DNA of 18,959 bases from UBA9676 sp036522155 (GCA_036522155.1 DATDGI010000222.1:1-18959), one strand, 5' to 3'; positions 1 to 6,666 are shown, counted from the first letter of the stretch. Made by a program: numbers and translations. The notes: generated by a model from the letters alone, not told the origin.

Positions 1-3
1 GTC

Positions 4-318
4 ATGACCGAGCACCCCGTCAACGGCCTGGATGACGTCGTTCATCAGCGAGTCAGGCTCGGGATCCTCGCCATCGCCCACGAGGCCCGGCGCGTGGAGT
101 TCGGCTTCCTGCGCACCGCTCTCGAGTTGACCGCCGGTAACCTCGGGCAGCACCTCTCCGTCCTGGAAAAGGCCGGGCTGGTGCACATCGAGAAGGGGTA
201 CGAAGGGAAACGCCCCCGGACCTGGGTCAACCTCACGTCCGCGGGGGACAAAGCCCTCCGGGAGGAACTTGCCCACCTCAAACGCCTCATCCAGCAGGTC
301 GAGCAGACGACCTCGTGA
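4..318 (+). CDS. Winged-helix (MarR/ArsR-like) transcriptional regulator
   Basis: A 104-residue protein, about the usual size of the short HTH_34-type regulators of actinobacteria. The N-terminal helix (VHQRVRLGILAI) is followed by a helix-turn-helix (roughly residues 38-62, LELTAGNLGQHLSVLEKAGL) and a basic wing with the family-typical EKGYEGKRPRTW. The C-terminal helix probably dimerises. Expected role: DNA-binding repressor or activator in the cytoplasm; the target is unknown. No ligand- or metal-binding signature is visible, so it is not an obvious ArsR metal sensor. The start is the ATG three bases from the window edge. Its ribosome site is outside the window, so a longer N-terminus cannot be excluded. 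It converges on the next gene (opposite strand), and no strong terminator is seen in the 153-base gap. Confidence 0.85.
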   Translation: MTEHPVNGLDDVVHQRVRLGILAIAHEARRVEFGFLRTALELTAGNLGQHLSVLEKAGLVHIEKGYEGKRPRTWVNLTSAGDKALREELAHLKRLIQQVEQTTS

Positions 319-471
319 TCTCCGCTTTCAGCGCTCTCGTCAGCTCGGCCGGTAGTGACGCCGCCAGCTGTCCGCGTGAAGCCCGGCGATGGCGTGCGCG
401 TCATCCGGGCCTGCCGCACGGAAACTCAGGCTGGCTGGATCAGGCATGCTCCTTGCCCCGCGGCTACCCAG

Positions 472-1017
472 CTAGAACTCGGTCTTGAGTCTTTCAATGT
501 CGCGGGTGTGCTCGCGCAGCTGCGCATAGGCGGGCCGCTCGCTGATGCGGGCCAGGGCCCAGCGGACGGCCTCAGCGCGGTTGGCCGCGATACCTGCGCT
601 GATCAGCGTGTCCACGATTTCCAGCTCCGCTGCCCTGAGCCGGGCCATCACAGGGGTGAAGTCGCCGTCGCTGAGCCGGGCCCCCTCGTCGGTTGTCATC
701 ATGAAGTGGCCCTTGAGCGGGTGGCCGCTGGCGTCTTCGAGCATGACCTCGATTCGCCGGCACCCGGGCAGCCGCCGTGACAGCTCGTGCCGGAACTGCT
801 TCATCGCGGGTCGTCTGAGCACCGTGCCCGGCTCGGGCAACTCTCCGTCTTCGCCGGGAGGCGGAGTGATGACCAGCCGGAGCACCAGTTCTCCTGGTTC
901 GACCAGCGGGTCGTCGCCGTGCTGGAGGAGGACGGCTCGGCGTACCGCGCCCGGGAAGAGATTCTTCGCCTCGTCCTCCAGCTCGTGCTGGATGCGGTCT
1001 TTCGCAGCCTGGTCCAT
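472..1017 (-). CDS. Actinobacterial conserved protein with C-terminal ribbon-helix-helix-like segment
   Basis: A 181-residue cytoplasmic protein of a family I know from actinobacterial genomes but that has no assigned function. The N-terminal two thirds begin with a charged helix (residues 1-22, KDRIQHELEDEAKNLFPGA). A mixed region follows, and then a conserved C-terminal stretch: TPVMARL (121-127), then ELEIVDTLISAGIAANRAEA (131-150) and VRWALARI. The strand-helix-helix order of 131-165 resembles a ribbon-helix-helix dimerisation/DNA-binding fold, so autoregulation is plausible but inferred. The start is ATG at 1017 with a strong GGGAGGGAGG ribosome site just upstream. The promoter region carries two palindromes (see separate entries). 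The gene lies 78 bases downstream of proS on the same strand but has its own promoter-like sequence. Confidence 0.7.
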   Translation of the reverse strand: MDQAAKDRIQHELEDEAKNLFPGAVRRAVLLQHGDDPLVEPGELVLRLVITPPPGEDGELPEPGTVLRRPAMKQFRHELSRRLPGCRRIEVMLEDASGHPLKGHFMMTTDEGARLSDGDFTPVMARLRAAELEIVDTLISAGIAANRAEAVRWALARISERPAYAQLREHTRDIERLKTEF

Positions 1018-1035
1018 GGTCCTCCCTCCCGGGTA

Positions 1036-1049
1036 GTTACCCTCGTAAG
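1036..1049. promoter_or_regulatory. Operator-like palindrome, proximal copy
   Basis: GTTACCCTCGTAAG is a near-perfect palindrome (4 of 5 half-site bases pair). It matches the distal copy at 12 of 14 positions. It lies just downstream of the -10 hexamer, at about the transcription start, the classic position for a repressor site. Confidence 0.5.
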
Positions 1050-1050
1050 C

Positions 1051-1079
1051 ACAGTATCGAATAGGCGCGTTCCCATCAA
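1051..1079 (-). promoter_or_regulatory. Sigma70-like promoter of the RHH-like gene
   Basis: On the minus strand, TTGATG (1074-1079) and TACTGT (1051-1056) are separated by exactly 17 bases, a good housekeeping-type actinobacterial promoter. It points at the start codon at 1017, with the ribosome site in between. Palindromes lie immediately outside both hexamers, so a bound protein would be expected to interfere with RNA polymerase. Confidence 0.5.
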
Positions 1080-1081
1080 TG

Positions 1082-1095
1082 GTTACCCTAGTAAC
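1082..1095. promoter_or_regulatory. Operator-like palindrome, distal copy
   Basis: GTTACCCTAGTAAC is a perfect 5+5 palindrome with a 4-base centre, immediately upstream of the -35 hexamer of the promoter at 1051-1079 and touching the proS stop codon. Its centre is 46 bases from that of the proximal copy. The regulator is unknown; the product of the downstream gene is a candidate. Confidence 0.5.
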
Positions 1096-2550
1096 TCAAT
1101 AGGCGCGGGCGAAGATCAGCCGCTTGCCGTAGGCGGACGCCTTGCCGCAGCGGACGCAGGTGCCCTGCTCGGGTTCGCCTGCCAGCGGGATGCAGCGGGG
1201 AGTGGCCGTGGTTTCCGTCTTGATCTCGTCTTCACAAACCTGTTCGCCACAGTGCAGCGCCAGCGCCCACCCGACCGCCACAGCGGCGGCGAAGTCAGGC
1301 CAGGAATTGACAGCGACTGTGTGGTCGTCGCGGAAGTCGGCGGCCCGCCGCGCCAGCATCGCCTGGAACGCCACAAGCTCGGCAGCCAGCAGATCTGGCG
1401 CCGCATCGAGCGGGATGGTCTCCTTGCCGGCGTCCGGTTGCCGGTAACTCAGGCGGCGGGACATCAGCGTGGTGCCGGCGGCCAGTTCCCGCAGGCCAAG
1501 CTCGAGCCGGATCGGCACGCCGCGCATCTCCCAGTCATTGAACTTGAAGCCAGGCGACAACTGCGGCCGGTCGTCCACGTGCGTCCGGATACCCGTGTGC
1601 TGCAGCGTGGCAGCCAGTGCGGTAGCTGCGGACAATGTGGTGCCGGCCTGCTCGCCGCGCCCGATCGGGACGATCACCACCTGGTAGGGAGCCAATGCCG
1701 GCGGCAGCACGAGGCCCTTGTCGTCACCGTGGGTCATGATCAGGCCGCCGATCATCCTGGTGCTCATGCCCCAGGACGTGGTGTGGCACAGCTCAGCCGT
1801 GCCGCTCTCCCCGGTATAGGTGATCCCGAATGCCGCCGCGAAGTTCGTCCCCATGAAGTGCGAGGTGCCCGCCTGCAGGGCGCGCCCGTCCCGCATCATG
1901 CCCTCGATCGTGAACGTGCGCTCGGCCCCGGCGAACCGCTCTCCTGGCGTCTTCTCGCCCGGCACGGTGGCCATAGCCGCGGTCTCCACGGCCACGTCCT
2001 GGTAAAAGCCCAGCGCCAGCATCGTCTCGGCGAGCGCGTCAGCCGCGGTGGCGTGCGCGGTGTGGCCTTCCTGCCATAGGAACTCGCTGGTGCGCAGGAA
2101 CATCCGGGGTCGCATCTCCCACCGGAGCACGTTCGCCCACTGGTTCAGCAGTAGCGGCAGGTCCCGGTGCGAGCTAATCCACTTGACCATCATCTCCCCG
2201 ATGATCGTTTCCGACGTCGGCCGGATGACCAGTGGCTCCTCCAATTCCTTGCCGCCCGCGTGGGTGACCGTGAATAGCTCGGGCGCGAACCCCTCGATGT
2301 GCTCGGCCTCGCGCTGCATATAGCTCTGCGGGATGAGTAGCGGGAAGTATGCGTTCTGGTGCCCGGTGGCCTTGATCCGCCCGTCCAGGTCCGCCTGCAG
2401 CAACTCCCAGATCCGGTACCCGTACGGCCTGATCACCATGCTGCCGCGGACCGGTCCCCGGTCCACCAATTCGGCGCGGAAGACCACGTCGTTGTACCAG
2501 GCCGGGAAGTCCTCGCTCTGCGGGGTAACGCTGCGCTCGTCACGTGGCAT
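1096..2550 (-). CDS. proS: Prolyl-tRNA synthetase, archaeal/eukaryotic-like class
   Basis: A 484-residue class II synthetase that charges tRNA-Pro with proline in the cytoplasm. The length and architecture fit the shorter archaeal/eukaryotic-like ProRS without the bacterial editing insertion. The catalytic core carries motif 2 (VLRWEMRPRMFLRTSEFLW, about 141-159) and a motif 3 region (GMSTRMIGGLIMTHGDDKG, 261-279). The anticodon-binding domain starts near PYQVVIVP (288). The C-terminal zinc-type domain has four cysteines in the expected order (VCEDE, RCIP, TCVRC), and the chain ends in a C-terminal tyrosine (FARAY), as in Thermus ProRS. The ATG at 2550 follows TAGCCT by 7 bases, so the message may be leaderless. 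Many actinobacteria use the longer bacterial ProRS, so this may be a second copy; the window cannot show that. Confidence 0.93.
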   Translation of the reverse strand: MPRDERSVTPQSEDFPAWYNDVVFRAELVDRGPVRGSMVIRPYGYRIWELLQADLDGRIKATGHQNAYFPLLIPQSYMQREAEHIEGFAPELFTVTHAGGKELEEPLVIRPTSETIIGEMMVKWISSHRDLPLLLNQWANVLRWEMRPRMFLRTSEFLWQEGHTAHATAADALAETMLALGFYQDVAVETAAMATVPGEKTPGERFAGAERTFTIEGMMRDGRALQAGTSHFMGTNFAAAFGITYTGESGTAELCHTTSWGMSTRMIGGLIMTHGDDKGLVLPPALAPYQVVIVPIGRGEQAGTTLSAATALAATLQHTGIRTHVDDRPQLSPGFKFNDWEMRGVPIRLELGLRELAAGTTLMSRRLSYRQPDAGKETIPLDAAPDLLAAELVAFQAMLARRAADFRDDHTVAVNSWPDFAAAVAVGWALALHCGEQVCEDEIKTETTATPRCIPLAGEPEQGTCVRCGKASAYGKRLIFARAY

Positions 2551-2597
2551 GATCTTCAGGCTACCGAGCCGGCGGCAGTCGGTCCCAGCTCGCCGGG

Positions 2598-2639
2598 TGG
2601 GCGTGACCGGCTTCGACCCAGTGACACCTCACTTGTAGG
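2598..2639 (-). other. tRNA-like 3'-half relic (tRNA-Val-like)
   Basis: Read on the minus strand, the stretch gives a 7-base loop CCTACAA, GTGAG, GTGTC, a T-arm-like ACTGG-GTCGAAG-CCGGT (five pairs including one G-U) and CACGCCC followed by A. These resemble the anticodon-loop-to-acceptor half of a tRNA-Val(TAC). The 5' half is absent: the expected pairing strand and D-arm are not found, and the T-loop lacks its invariant first T. It could be an old attachment-site scar, or chance similarity. Confidence 0.3.
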
Positions 2640-2669
2640 GCGGCTGGGGGCCAGCGGCTTGTTCAGTCC

Positions 2670-3146
2670 TCAGCTCACCGCTTTCTTCACGAGCGCGGCG
2701 ATCGTTGCCTCGTCGGCGGCGGTCAGCTCGGTCAGTGCGTAGGCCACCGGCCACATGGTGCCTTCGCCGAGGTTCGCTTTGTCGCTGAAGCCGAGCGTCG
2801 CGTACCTCGTTTTGAACTTCTGCGCGCTTTGAAAGTGGCAGATGAGGTTGCCGTCCTTGGCGTACGCGGGCATCCCGTACCAGAGTCTCGGCGAGAGGGC
2901 TGGCGCGCTGGCGGTGATGATGGCATGGAGCCACTCGGCCATGACGCGATCCGGTTCCTGCATCTCAGCGATCTTCGCGAGCACGGCGCTTTCCCCGTCC
3001 TCCTTGTCCGCGCGCGGGCCGCGGCGCGCATCCTCCTTCAGCTCTTGAGCGCGCGCCTTCATCGCGGCTCGTTCCTCGTCCGTGAACCCCTCGAACGTCT
3101 TGCCGCTCGCGGTGCTGGTCTTGGCGGACTTCTGCGTGTCCTTCAT
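2670..3146 (-). CDS. DUF1801 (YdhG-like) domain protein
   Basis: A 158-residue soluble protein. A charged N-terminal tail of about 50 residues, rich in Lys/Glu, precedes the DUF1801 fold. That fold is recognisable by LSPRLWYGMPAYAKDGNLIC (about 84-103), FQSAQKFKTRYATLGFSDKA and the closing helix TAADEATIAALVKKAV. Relatives are annotated as DUF1801 proteins or putative iron-chaperone-like proteins; the biochemical role is not settled, and I do not assign one. The ATG at 3146 has a clear GGGGAGG ribosome site nine bases upstream. A TATTAA -10-like hexamer lies at 3171-3176 on the minus strand, within a repeat also found after the phosphotransferase gene. It is divergent from that phosphotransferase. 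Confidence 0.85.
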   Translation of the reverse strand: MKDTQKSAKTSTASGKTFEGFTDEERAAMKARAQELKEDARRGPRADKEDGESAVLAKIAEMQEPDRVMAEWLHAIITASAPALSPRLWYGMPAYAKDGNLICHFQSAQKFKTRYATLGFSDKANLGEGTMWPVAYALTELTAADEATIAALVKKAVS

Positions 3147-3169
3147 TGCGGGATTCCTCCCCTGCGAGT

Positions 3170-3188
3170 CTTAATAGGGACGACTCTC
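3170..3188. repeat. Direct repeat copy 1 flanking the phosphotransferase gene
   Basis: CTTAATAGGGACGACTCTC. It matches the copy at 4368-4387 except for a small indel/mismatch region in the middle. It lies in the promoter region of the DUF1801 gene and covers its -10-like hexamer. It also overlaps an inverted repeat GAGTC-N11-GACTC (3167-3187). Confidence 0.45.
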
Positions 3189-3412
3189 ATGCTAGGGAGC
3201 CGCCGCGATGGCACGCTTCTCGAAAACTGACCGCTCTTACCCGGCCAGCTGTCCGTGAGTATCCGTGACGTACGGCTGGGGGACCATGGTCAATGGAACG
3301 TTAGGGGCACGGCGATCTTCATGCCGGTGCCGGTTCATTCGCGTGATGCGGTCAGCGCTCGAGGCCTGGCACCGGTGCTGTCGTGGCCGGTTTCAGGGGT
3401 TACGGTGGCCGC

Positions 3413-4372
3413 GTGAACGATCCTGCCGCCCGGCTGGAGATCGTCCGCCCGGCCGTCCCCGTTGACCTCGGCGCGGCCATCCTGGCCGAGAGCTGGTCGA
3501 ACGACACCTGGCTCGCTGACGGGTCTGTGCTGCGCGTGTGCTGGCGAGGTGACCGGGAACGGCTGGTTCGCGAGGCGATGCTGCTGGGATCGCTTCCGGC
3601 GGCGGTCCCGCATGCCACCGTCCTGGCCACGGGGCGTACCGAGGACCTGACGTGGATGGTCCTGCGGCGGCTGCCCGGCGAGCGCCTCGACCTGGTGTGG
3701 CCGGCCCTGTCGGGCCGGGAGCGGCGCGATGCCGTCGTCGCTTTGGCGGGCGCGCTGAAGGCCCTGCACGTGTGGAAGCCGCCGCTCTTGGTTGGGCACC
3801 AGCTACGGCAGGCAGCCCTGACCCCGCCCAGCACGCCCGATGACATCGTCGGGGCGGGGATGGTGCCACTCCCCAGCCGACGCCTGCTCCCTCTGCTGGA
3901 CTGGCTGGAGGAACAGCCCGGTATGGACAGTGATCTCGCTGGCCGGGTGCGGGCACGGACCGGGGACCTGCTGCCGCTGGTCAGCGACGCCGAGTTCGAG
4001 GACGGCGTGGTGGTCCACGGCGATGCCAGCTTCGCCAATGTGTTGTGGCACCAGGGGCGCCTTGTCGCGCTGCTGGACCTGGAATGGGCCCGCGTGGGCC
4101 CGCCCGATCTTGAGTTCGCGACTATTCTCGACGAGCCCGGCTTGCAGGCCCAAGAGTCTTCCAGTGCTGTCTCTACCTCTGAGCTGCCCCTGCTCACTTG
4201 GCTCCGAGCCGGCTACCCCGAGCTCTTTGACCGGCCGCACCTCACCGAGCGGGTCTGGCTCTACGACATCTGCTATCGGATCAGGCAGACCTGTGCCTGG
4301 GGCCACCTCGATAAGCGTTCGCGTCAGGACCTGGCCAAGCTCACCATGCGCCCACGGGTGCGATTCCCTTAA
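3413..4372 (+). CDS. Aminoglycoside phosphotransferase (APH)-family kinase
   Basis: About 319 residues from the GTG start, with the two-lobed APH/protein-kinase-like fold. The N-lobe includes VLRVCWRGDRERLVREAMLL. A hinge-like WMVLRRLPGERL follows. The catalytic loop HGDASFAN (202-209 from this GTG) and the metal-binding DLEWARVGPPDLEF (D222) are intact, so ATP-dependent phosphorylation of a small hydroxylated substrate is expected. The substrate cannot be read from sequence, and most relatives of this type are not proven resistance enzymes. I chose GTG 3413 over ATG 3383 because TACGGT (3401-3406) sits 6 bases before it, suggesting a leaderless transcript. The C-terminal tail after DLAKL looks atypical and ends inside a direct repeat. 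Confidence 0.82.
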   Translation: MNDPAARLEIVRPAVPVDLGAAILAESWSNDTWLADGSVLRVCWRGDRERLVREAMLLGSLPAAVPHATVLATGRTEDLTWMVLRRLPGERLDLVWPALSGRERRDAVVALAGALKALHVWKPPLLVGHQLRQAALTPPSTPDDIVGAGMVPLPSRRLLPLLDWLEEQPGMDSDLAGRVRARTGDLLPLVSDAEFEDGVVVHGDASFANVLWHQGRLVALLDLEWARVGPPDLEFATILDEPGLQAQESSSAVSTSELPLLTWLRAGYPELFDRPHLTERVWLYDICYRIRQTCAWGHLDKRSRQDLAKLTMRPRVRFP

Positions 4373-4387
4373 TAGGACAAGACTCTC
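4368..4387. repeat. Direct repeat copy 2 flanking the phosphotransferase gene
   Basis: CTTAATAGGACAAGACTCTC, overlapping the TAA stop of the phosphotransferase gene. Together with copy 1 at 3170-3188 it brackets that gene at a distance of about 1.2 kb. Confidence 0.45.
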
Positions 4388-4522
4388 TAGCTACGGTCTT
4401 GGCAACAGGTTTGGCAGCAGTCGAGCGCCCGCCGCAAATACATACAGACCGTCGGCCACCCTTGCTCACCTGGGCTTGGCCGGCCCTTGCGGTGGCGTTA
4501 CGGCCAGCGTCATGCTCGACCC

Positions 4523-5692
4523 GTGCGGCATGCCACACAGGAAGACCTTGATCGCCTAGAGGCACTGCTGGTGGACCTGCGCAGGCTCCCCCAGTTGCGG
4601 GAGCGCAAGCGCGGTTACTTCTCGCGGGGAACACAGGCGTTCCTTCACTTCCACGAGGATGCGGGCGAGTTGTATGTCGATATCAGGCTCGACAGCAAGT
4701 TTCAGCGCATAAAGGTCACCACCCGCAACGAACAAGCCGATTTCCTCTCGCGAGTAGAGGAAGCGCTCCAGACACGGACGCGAGTGCCTCCGGTGCTCGT
4801 CACCGGAGCGACCGGCCGGATTGGGCGCGTCGTAGTCGACCTGCTAATGGACGCGGGCGTGCCGGTCCGCGCCCTCACGCATCGCTCCGAGGCGGCGGCG
4901 ACGCTGCCAGCGAACGTCGAAGTCGTCGCCGGCGATCTCACCGTGCCCGAATCGCTCGACGCAGGACTGCGAGGTGTCAGTGCCGTCTTCCTCGTCTGGA
5001 CCGCCCCGCCGACCACTGCTCCGGCAGTTGTCGAGCGTCTCGCAACCTACGCGCGGCGTGTCGTCTTTCTCTCATCACCGCACCAAACCCCGCACCCTTT
5101 CTTCCAGCAACCGAATCCAATGGCGGTGCTCCACGCCGATATTGAGCGGCTCATCGCGGCCGCCGGGCTCGAGTCGACGATCATCCGGCCGGGGATGCTC
5201 GCGTCGAACGCGTTGTTCTGGTGGGCGACCGCGATTCGCGCCGACGGTGTCGTCCGGTGGCCTTACGGCGCTGCCGAGACGGCACCCGTCGATGAGCGCG
5301 ACGTGGCAGCCGTTGCGGCGCGGACCCTGTATCAGGACGGACATGCTGGAGGCGACTACGTCCTCACGGGCCCCGAGTCACTGAGTCAGGCAGAGCAGGT
5401 GAGCATCATCGGTGACTTCTTGGGGCGTCGGATCGAATTTGAGGAGCTGTCGCCGGACGAGTTCCGTAGCGAGACGGAGGGAAGCTGGCCGCGCCCGGTC
5501 GTGGACATGCTGCTCGCCGCGTGGGGCGCAACGATTGGAAGGCCAGCGTTCATCACCTCTACGGTGTCCGACATCCTCGGATCGGTGCCGCGATCGTTTC
5601 GCCAGTGGGTCGCCGATCACGCCACCGCGTTTATGGCAGATCCAGCCCGGCGGGCTCCACCCCAGCCCCGGCCGGCTGCGTGGCCTGCATAG
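4523..5692 (+). CDS. Fusion of an unrecognised N-terminal domain with an NmrA-like NAD(P)-binding protein
   Basis: 389 residues from GTG 4523. Residues 1-85 form a small alpha/beta domain (RKRGYFSRGTQAFLHFHED, GELYVDIRLDSKFQRIKV) of a kind I associate with stand-alone actinobacterial proteins of unknown function. From residue 88 an atypical short-chain dehydrogenase begins: VLVTGATGRIGRVVVDLL (Rossmann glycine motif, about 94-101), ALTHRSE after beta-2, VVAGDLT, VVFLSSPH and TIIRPGMLASNALFW. These are typical of NmrA/azoreductase-like NAD(P)H-binding proteins. No classic YxxxK catalytic pair is evident. There is no stop between the domains (junction near 4784), so this is a true fusion as read. 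TTG 4487 is an alternative start, but it has no better ribosome site. The protein is probably cytoplasmic; the substrate is unknown. Confidence 0.75.
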   Translation: MRHATQEDLDRLEALLVDLRRLPQLRERKRGYFSRGTQAFLHFHEDAGELYVDIRLDSKFQRIKVTTRNEQADFLSRVEEALQTRTRVPPVLVTGATGRIGRVVVDLLMDAGVPVRALTHRSEAAATLPANVEVVAGDLTVPESLDAGLRGVSAVFLVWTAPPTTAPAVVERLATYARRVVFLSSPHQTPHPFFQQPNPMAVLHADIERLIAAAGLESTIIRPGMLASNALFWWATAIRADGVVRWPYGAAETAPVDERDVAAVAARTLYQDGHAGGDYVLTGPESLSQAEQVSIIGDFLGRRIEFEELSPDEFRSETEGSWPRPVVDMLLAAWGATIGRPAFITSTVSDILGSVPRSFRQWVADHATAFMADPARRAPPQPRPAAWPA

Positions 5693-5806
5693 ACCGGCCA
5701 GGTCATCTCGGACTGAGTCCAGGTCCACGGCGTCCTTCAGCCGGGCCGCGAACGCGGCCACGATTCTGCTGGCGTCGTAGCGGGCCCGGTAGCACGTGGT
5801 CCGCCG
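5693..5806 (-). pseudogene. Fragment of an actinobacterial membrane sensor (histidine-kinase-like) protein
   Basis: On the minus strand an open stretch reads RRTTCYRARYDASRIVAAFA followed by ARLKDAVDLDSVRDDLAG. This matches the linker after the transmembrane part of a large actinobacterial sensor family (pattern RRFNRxRYDA...FAARLRDxVDLDxxxxDL). Only about 38 residues remain: no start, no membrane segments and no kinase domain. The match stops exactly at the stop codon of the preceding oxidoreductase gene, suggesting a recombination junction there. It is a relic, not an expressed gene. Confidence 0.5.
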
Positions 5807-5879
5807 GATGCCACCCGGTCTCCTCGGCTGACCTGACCAGGATTGTTGCGCTGGCTCCCAGCGTCGCTCCCGAAGCCCA

Positions 5880-5924
5880 CATTGGCCCAGACCCTTGGGC
5901 GGCTTCCGGCCGTTTGGGCCAATG
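5880..5924. promoter_or_regulatory. 10-bp perfect inverted repeat upstream of the DinB-like gene
   Basis: CATTGGCCCA (5880-5889) and TGGGCCAATG (5915-5924) are exact reverse complements separated by 25 bases. They end 35 bases before the start codon of the DinB-like gene. A -10-like CATGAT lies just downstream (5926-5931). It may be a paired operator or a hairpin-forming element; no protein is implied. Confidence 0.4.
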
Positions 5925-5959
5925 ACATGATGCGGGCCAGGGGCCGGTAGGAGGCAGAG

Positions 5960-6451
5960 ATGACCGAGCGGACCATGCCGGAAGGCTTGAGCGATGAGCG
6001 GAGCCTGCTCGATGGCTGGCTGGACTACTACCGGGCGACGCTGCTGGCCAAGTGCGAGGGCCTGACCGGCCAGCAGCTCATCACCATGTCGTGCGAGCCG
6101 TCGCCGATGTCACTCATTGGCCTGGTCAGGCATATGACGGAAATGGAGCGGGTCTACGGGCACCGGCTGGCCGACTGGGGCATTAGCTGGCTGTACTGCA
6201 CCGACGAGAACGAAGCAGGCGACTTCGAGGCAGTCACCGCCGCCGGGGCCGCCGCAGACCTGGACACATTCCGCGCGCACTGCGCCCGGACCCGGCAGAT
6301 CATGGCGGCTTACCAACTCGACCACACCTTCGGCAAGACGAACTCGTACACGCTGCGTTGGTTCTACCTGTACCTGATCAAGGAGTACGCCCGGCACCTA
6401 GGTCATGCCGATCTGCTGCGCGAACGCCTCGACGGGGTGACAGGCGAATAA
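5960..6451 (+). CDS. DinB/DUF664-family protein
   Basis: A 163-residue four-helix-bundle protein of the DinB/MDMPI superfamily, DUF664 branch. The three metal-binding histidines are in place: H58 in LVRHMTEMERVYGHRL and H146/H149 in EYARHLGHADLLRERL. Family members bind a divalent metal, and some are thiol-dependent (mycothiol or bacillithiol) transferases or isomerases. The substrate of this branch is generally unknown. The ATG at 5960 has a strong TAGGAGG ribosome site. A 10-bp inverted repeat precedes the gene. It converges with the methyltransferase gene. Confidence 0.88.
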   Translation: MTERTMPEGLSDERSLLDGWLDYYRATLLAKCEGLTGQQLITMSCEPSPMSLIGLVRHMTEMERVYGHRLADWGISWLYCTDENEAGDFEAVTAAGAAADLDTFRAHCARTRQIMAAYQLDHTFGKTNSYTLRWFYLYLIKEYARHLGHADLLRERLDGVTGE

Positions 6452-6471
6452 GGCCGCTGCGGATACGGCTT
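6450..6471 (+). terminator. Possible weak terminator hairpin after the DinB-like gene
   Basis: AAGGCCG and CGGCTT can pair (one bulged G) around a 9-base loop directly after the stop codon. There is no T-run, which is common for actinobacterial terminators, but the stem is short. Confidence 0.25.
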
Positions 6472-6534
6472 GGCCGGGTGACCTCTTCCGCGTCAGGTCT
6501 TATCTGACAGACGCCCGATCTGGGCTCCTGCACT

Positions 6535-6648
6535 TCAGACGGTGGTTGCGGCCAGCAGGTCCAGGGCATGGTCGTAGACCACGAACGCGTGTGGTTCGGG
6601 TTGCTGGCGCAGCGCCACAGTACCGCTAGGGTCCGGGGGTAATGACAC
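6535..6648 (-). CDS. Possible 37-residue small protein or read-through extension after the methyltransferase
   Basis: The same reading frame as the methyltransferase gene stays open for 43 codons past its TGA. A GTG at 6648 could start a peptide with a coding-like composition (PEPHAFVVYDHALDLLAATT) and GC-rich third positions. No good ribosome site precedes it, so it would need coupling to, or read-through from, the upstream gene. It may equally be the decayed tail of a once longer gene. I do not recognise the sequence. Confidence 0.22.
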   Translation of the reverse strand: MSLPPDPSGTVALRQQPEPHAFVVYDHALDLLAATTV

Positions 6649-6666
6649 GCCGATCTTGGCCGGTGA

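Noticed and set aside
787..2079. 430-codon open frame on the plus strand
   Set aside because: It is antisense to proS and part of the RHH-like gene, whose identities are clear. Its composition (long runs of Arg/Gly/His, no domain) is typical of a GC-rich shadow frame.
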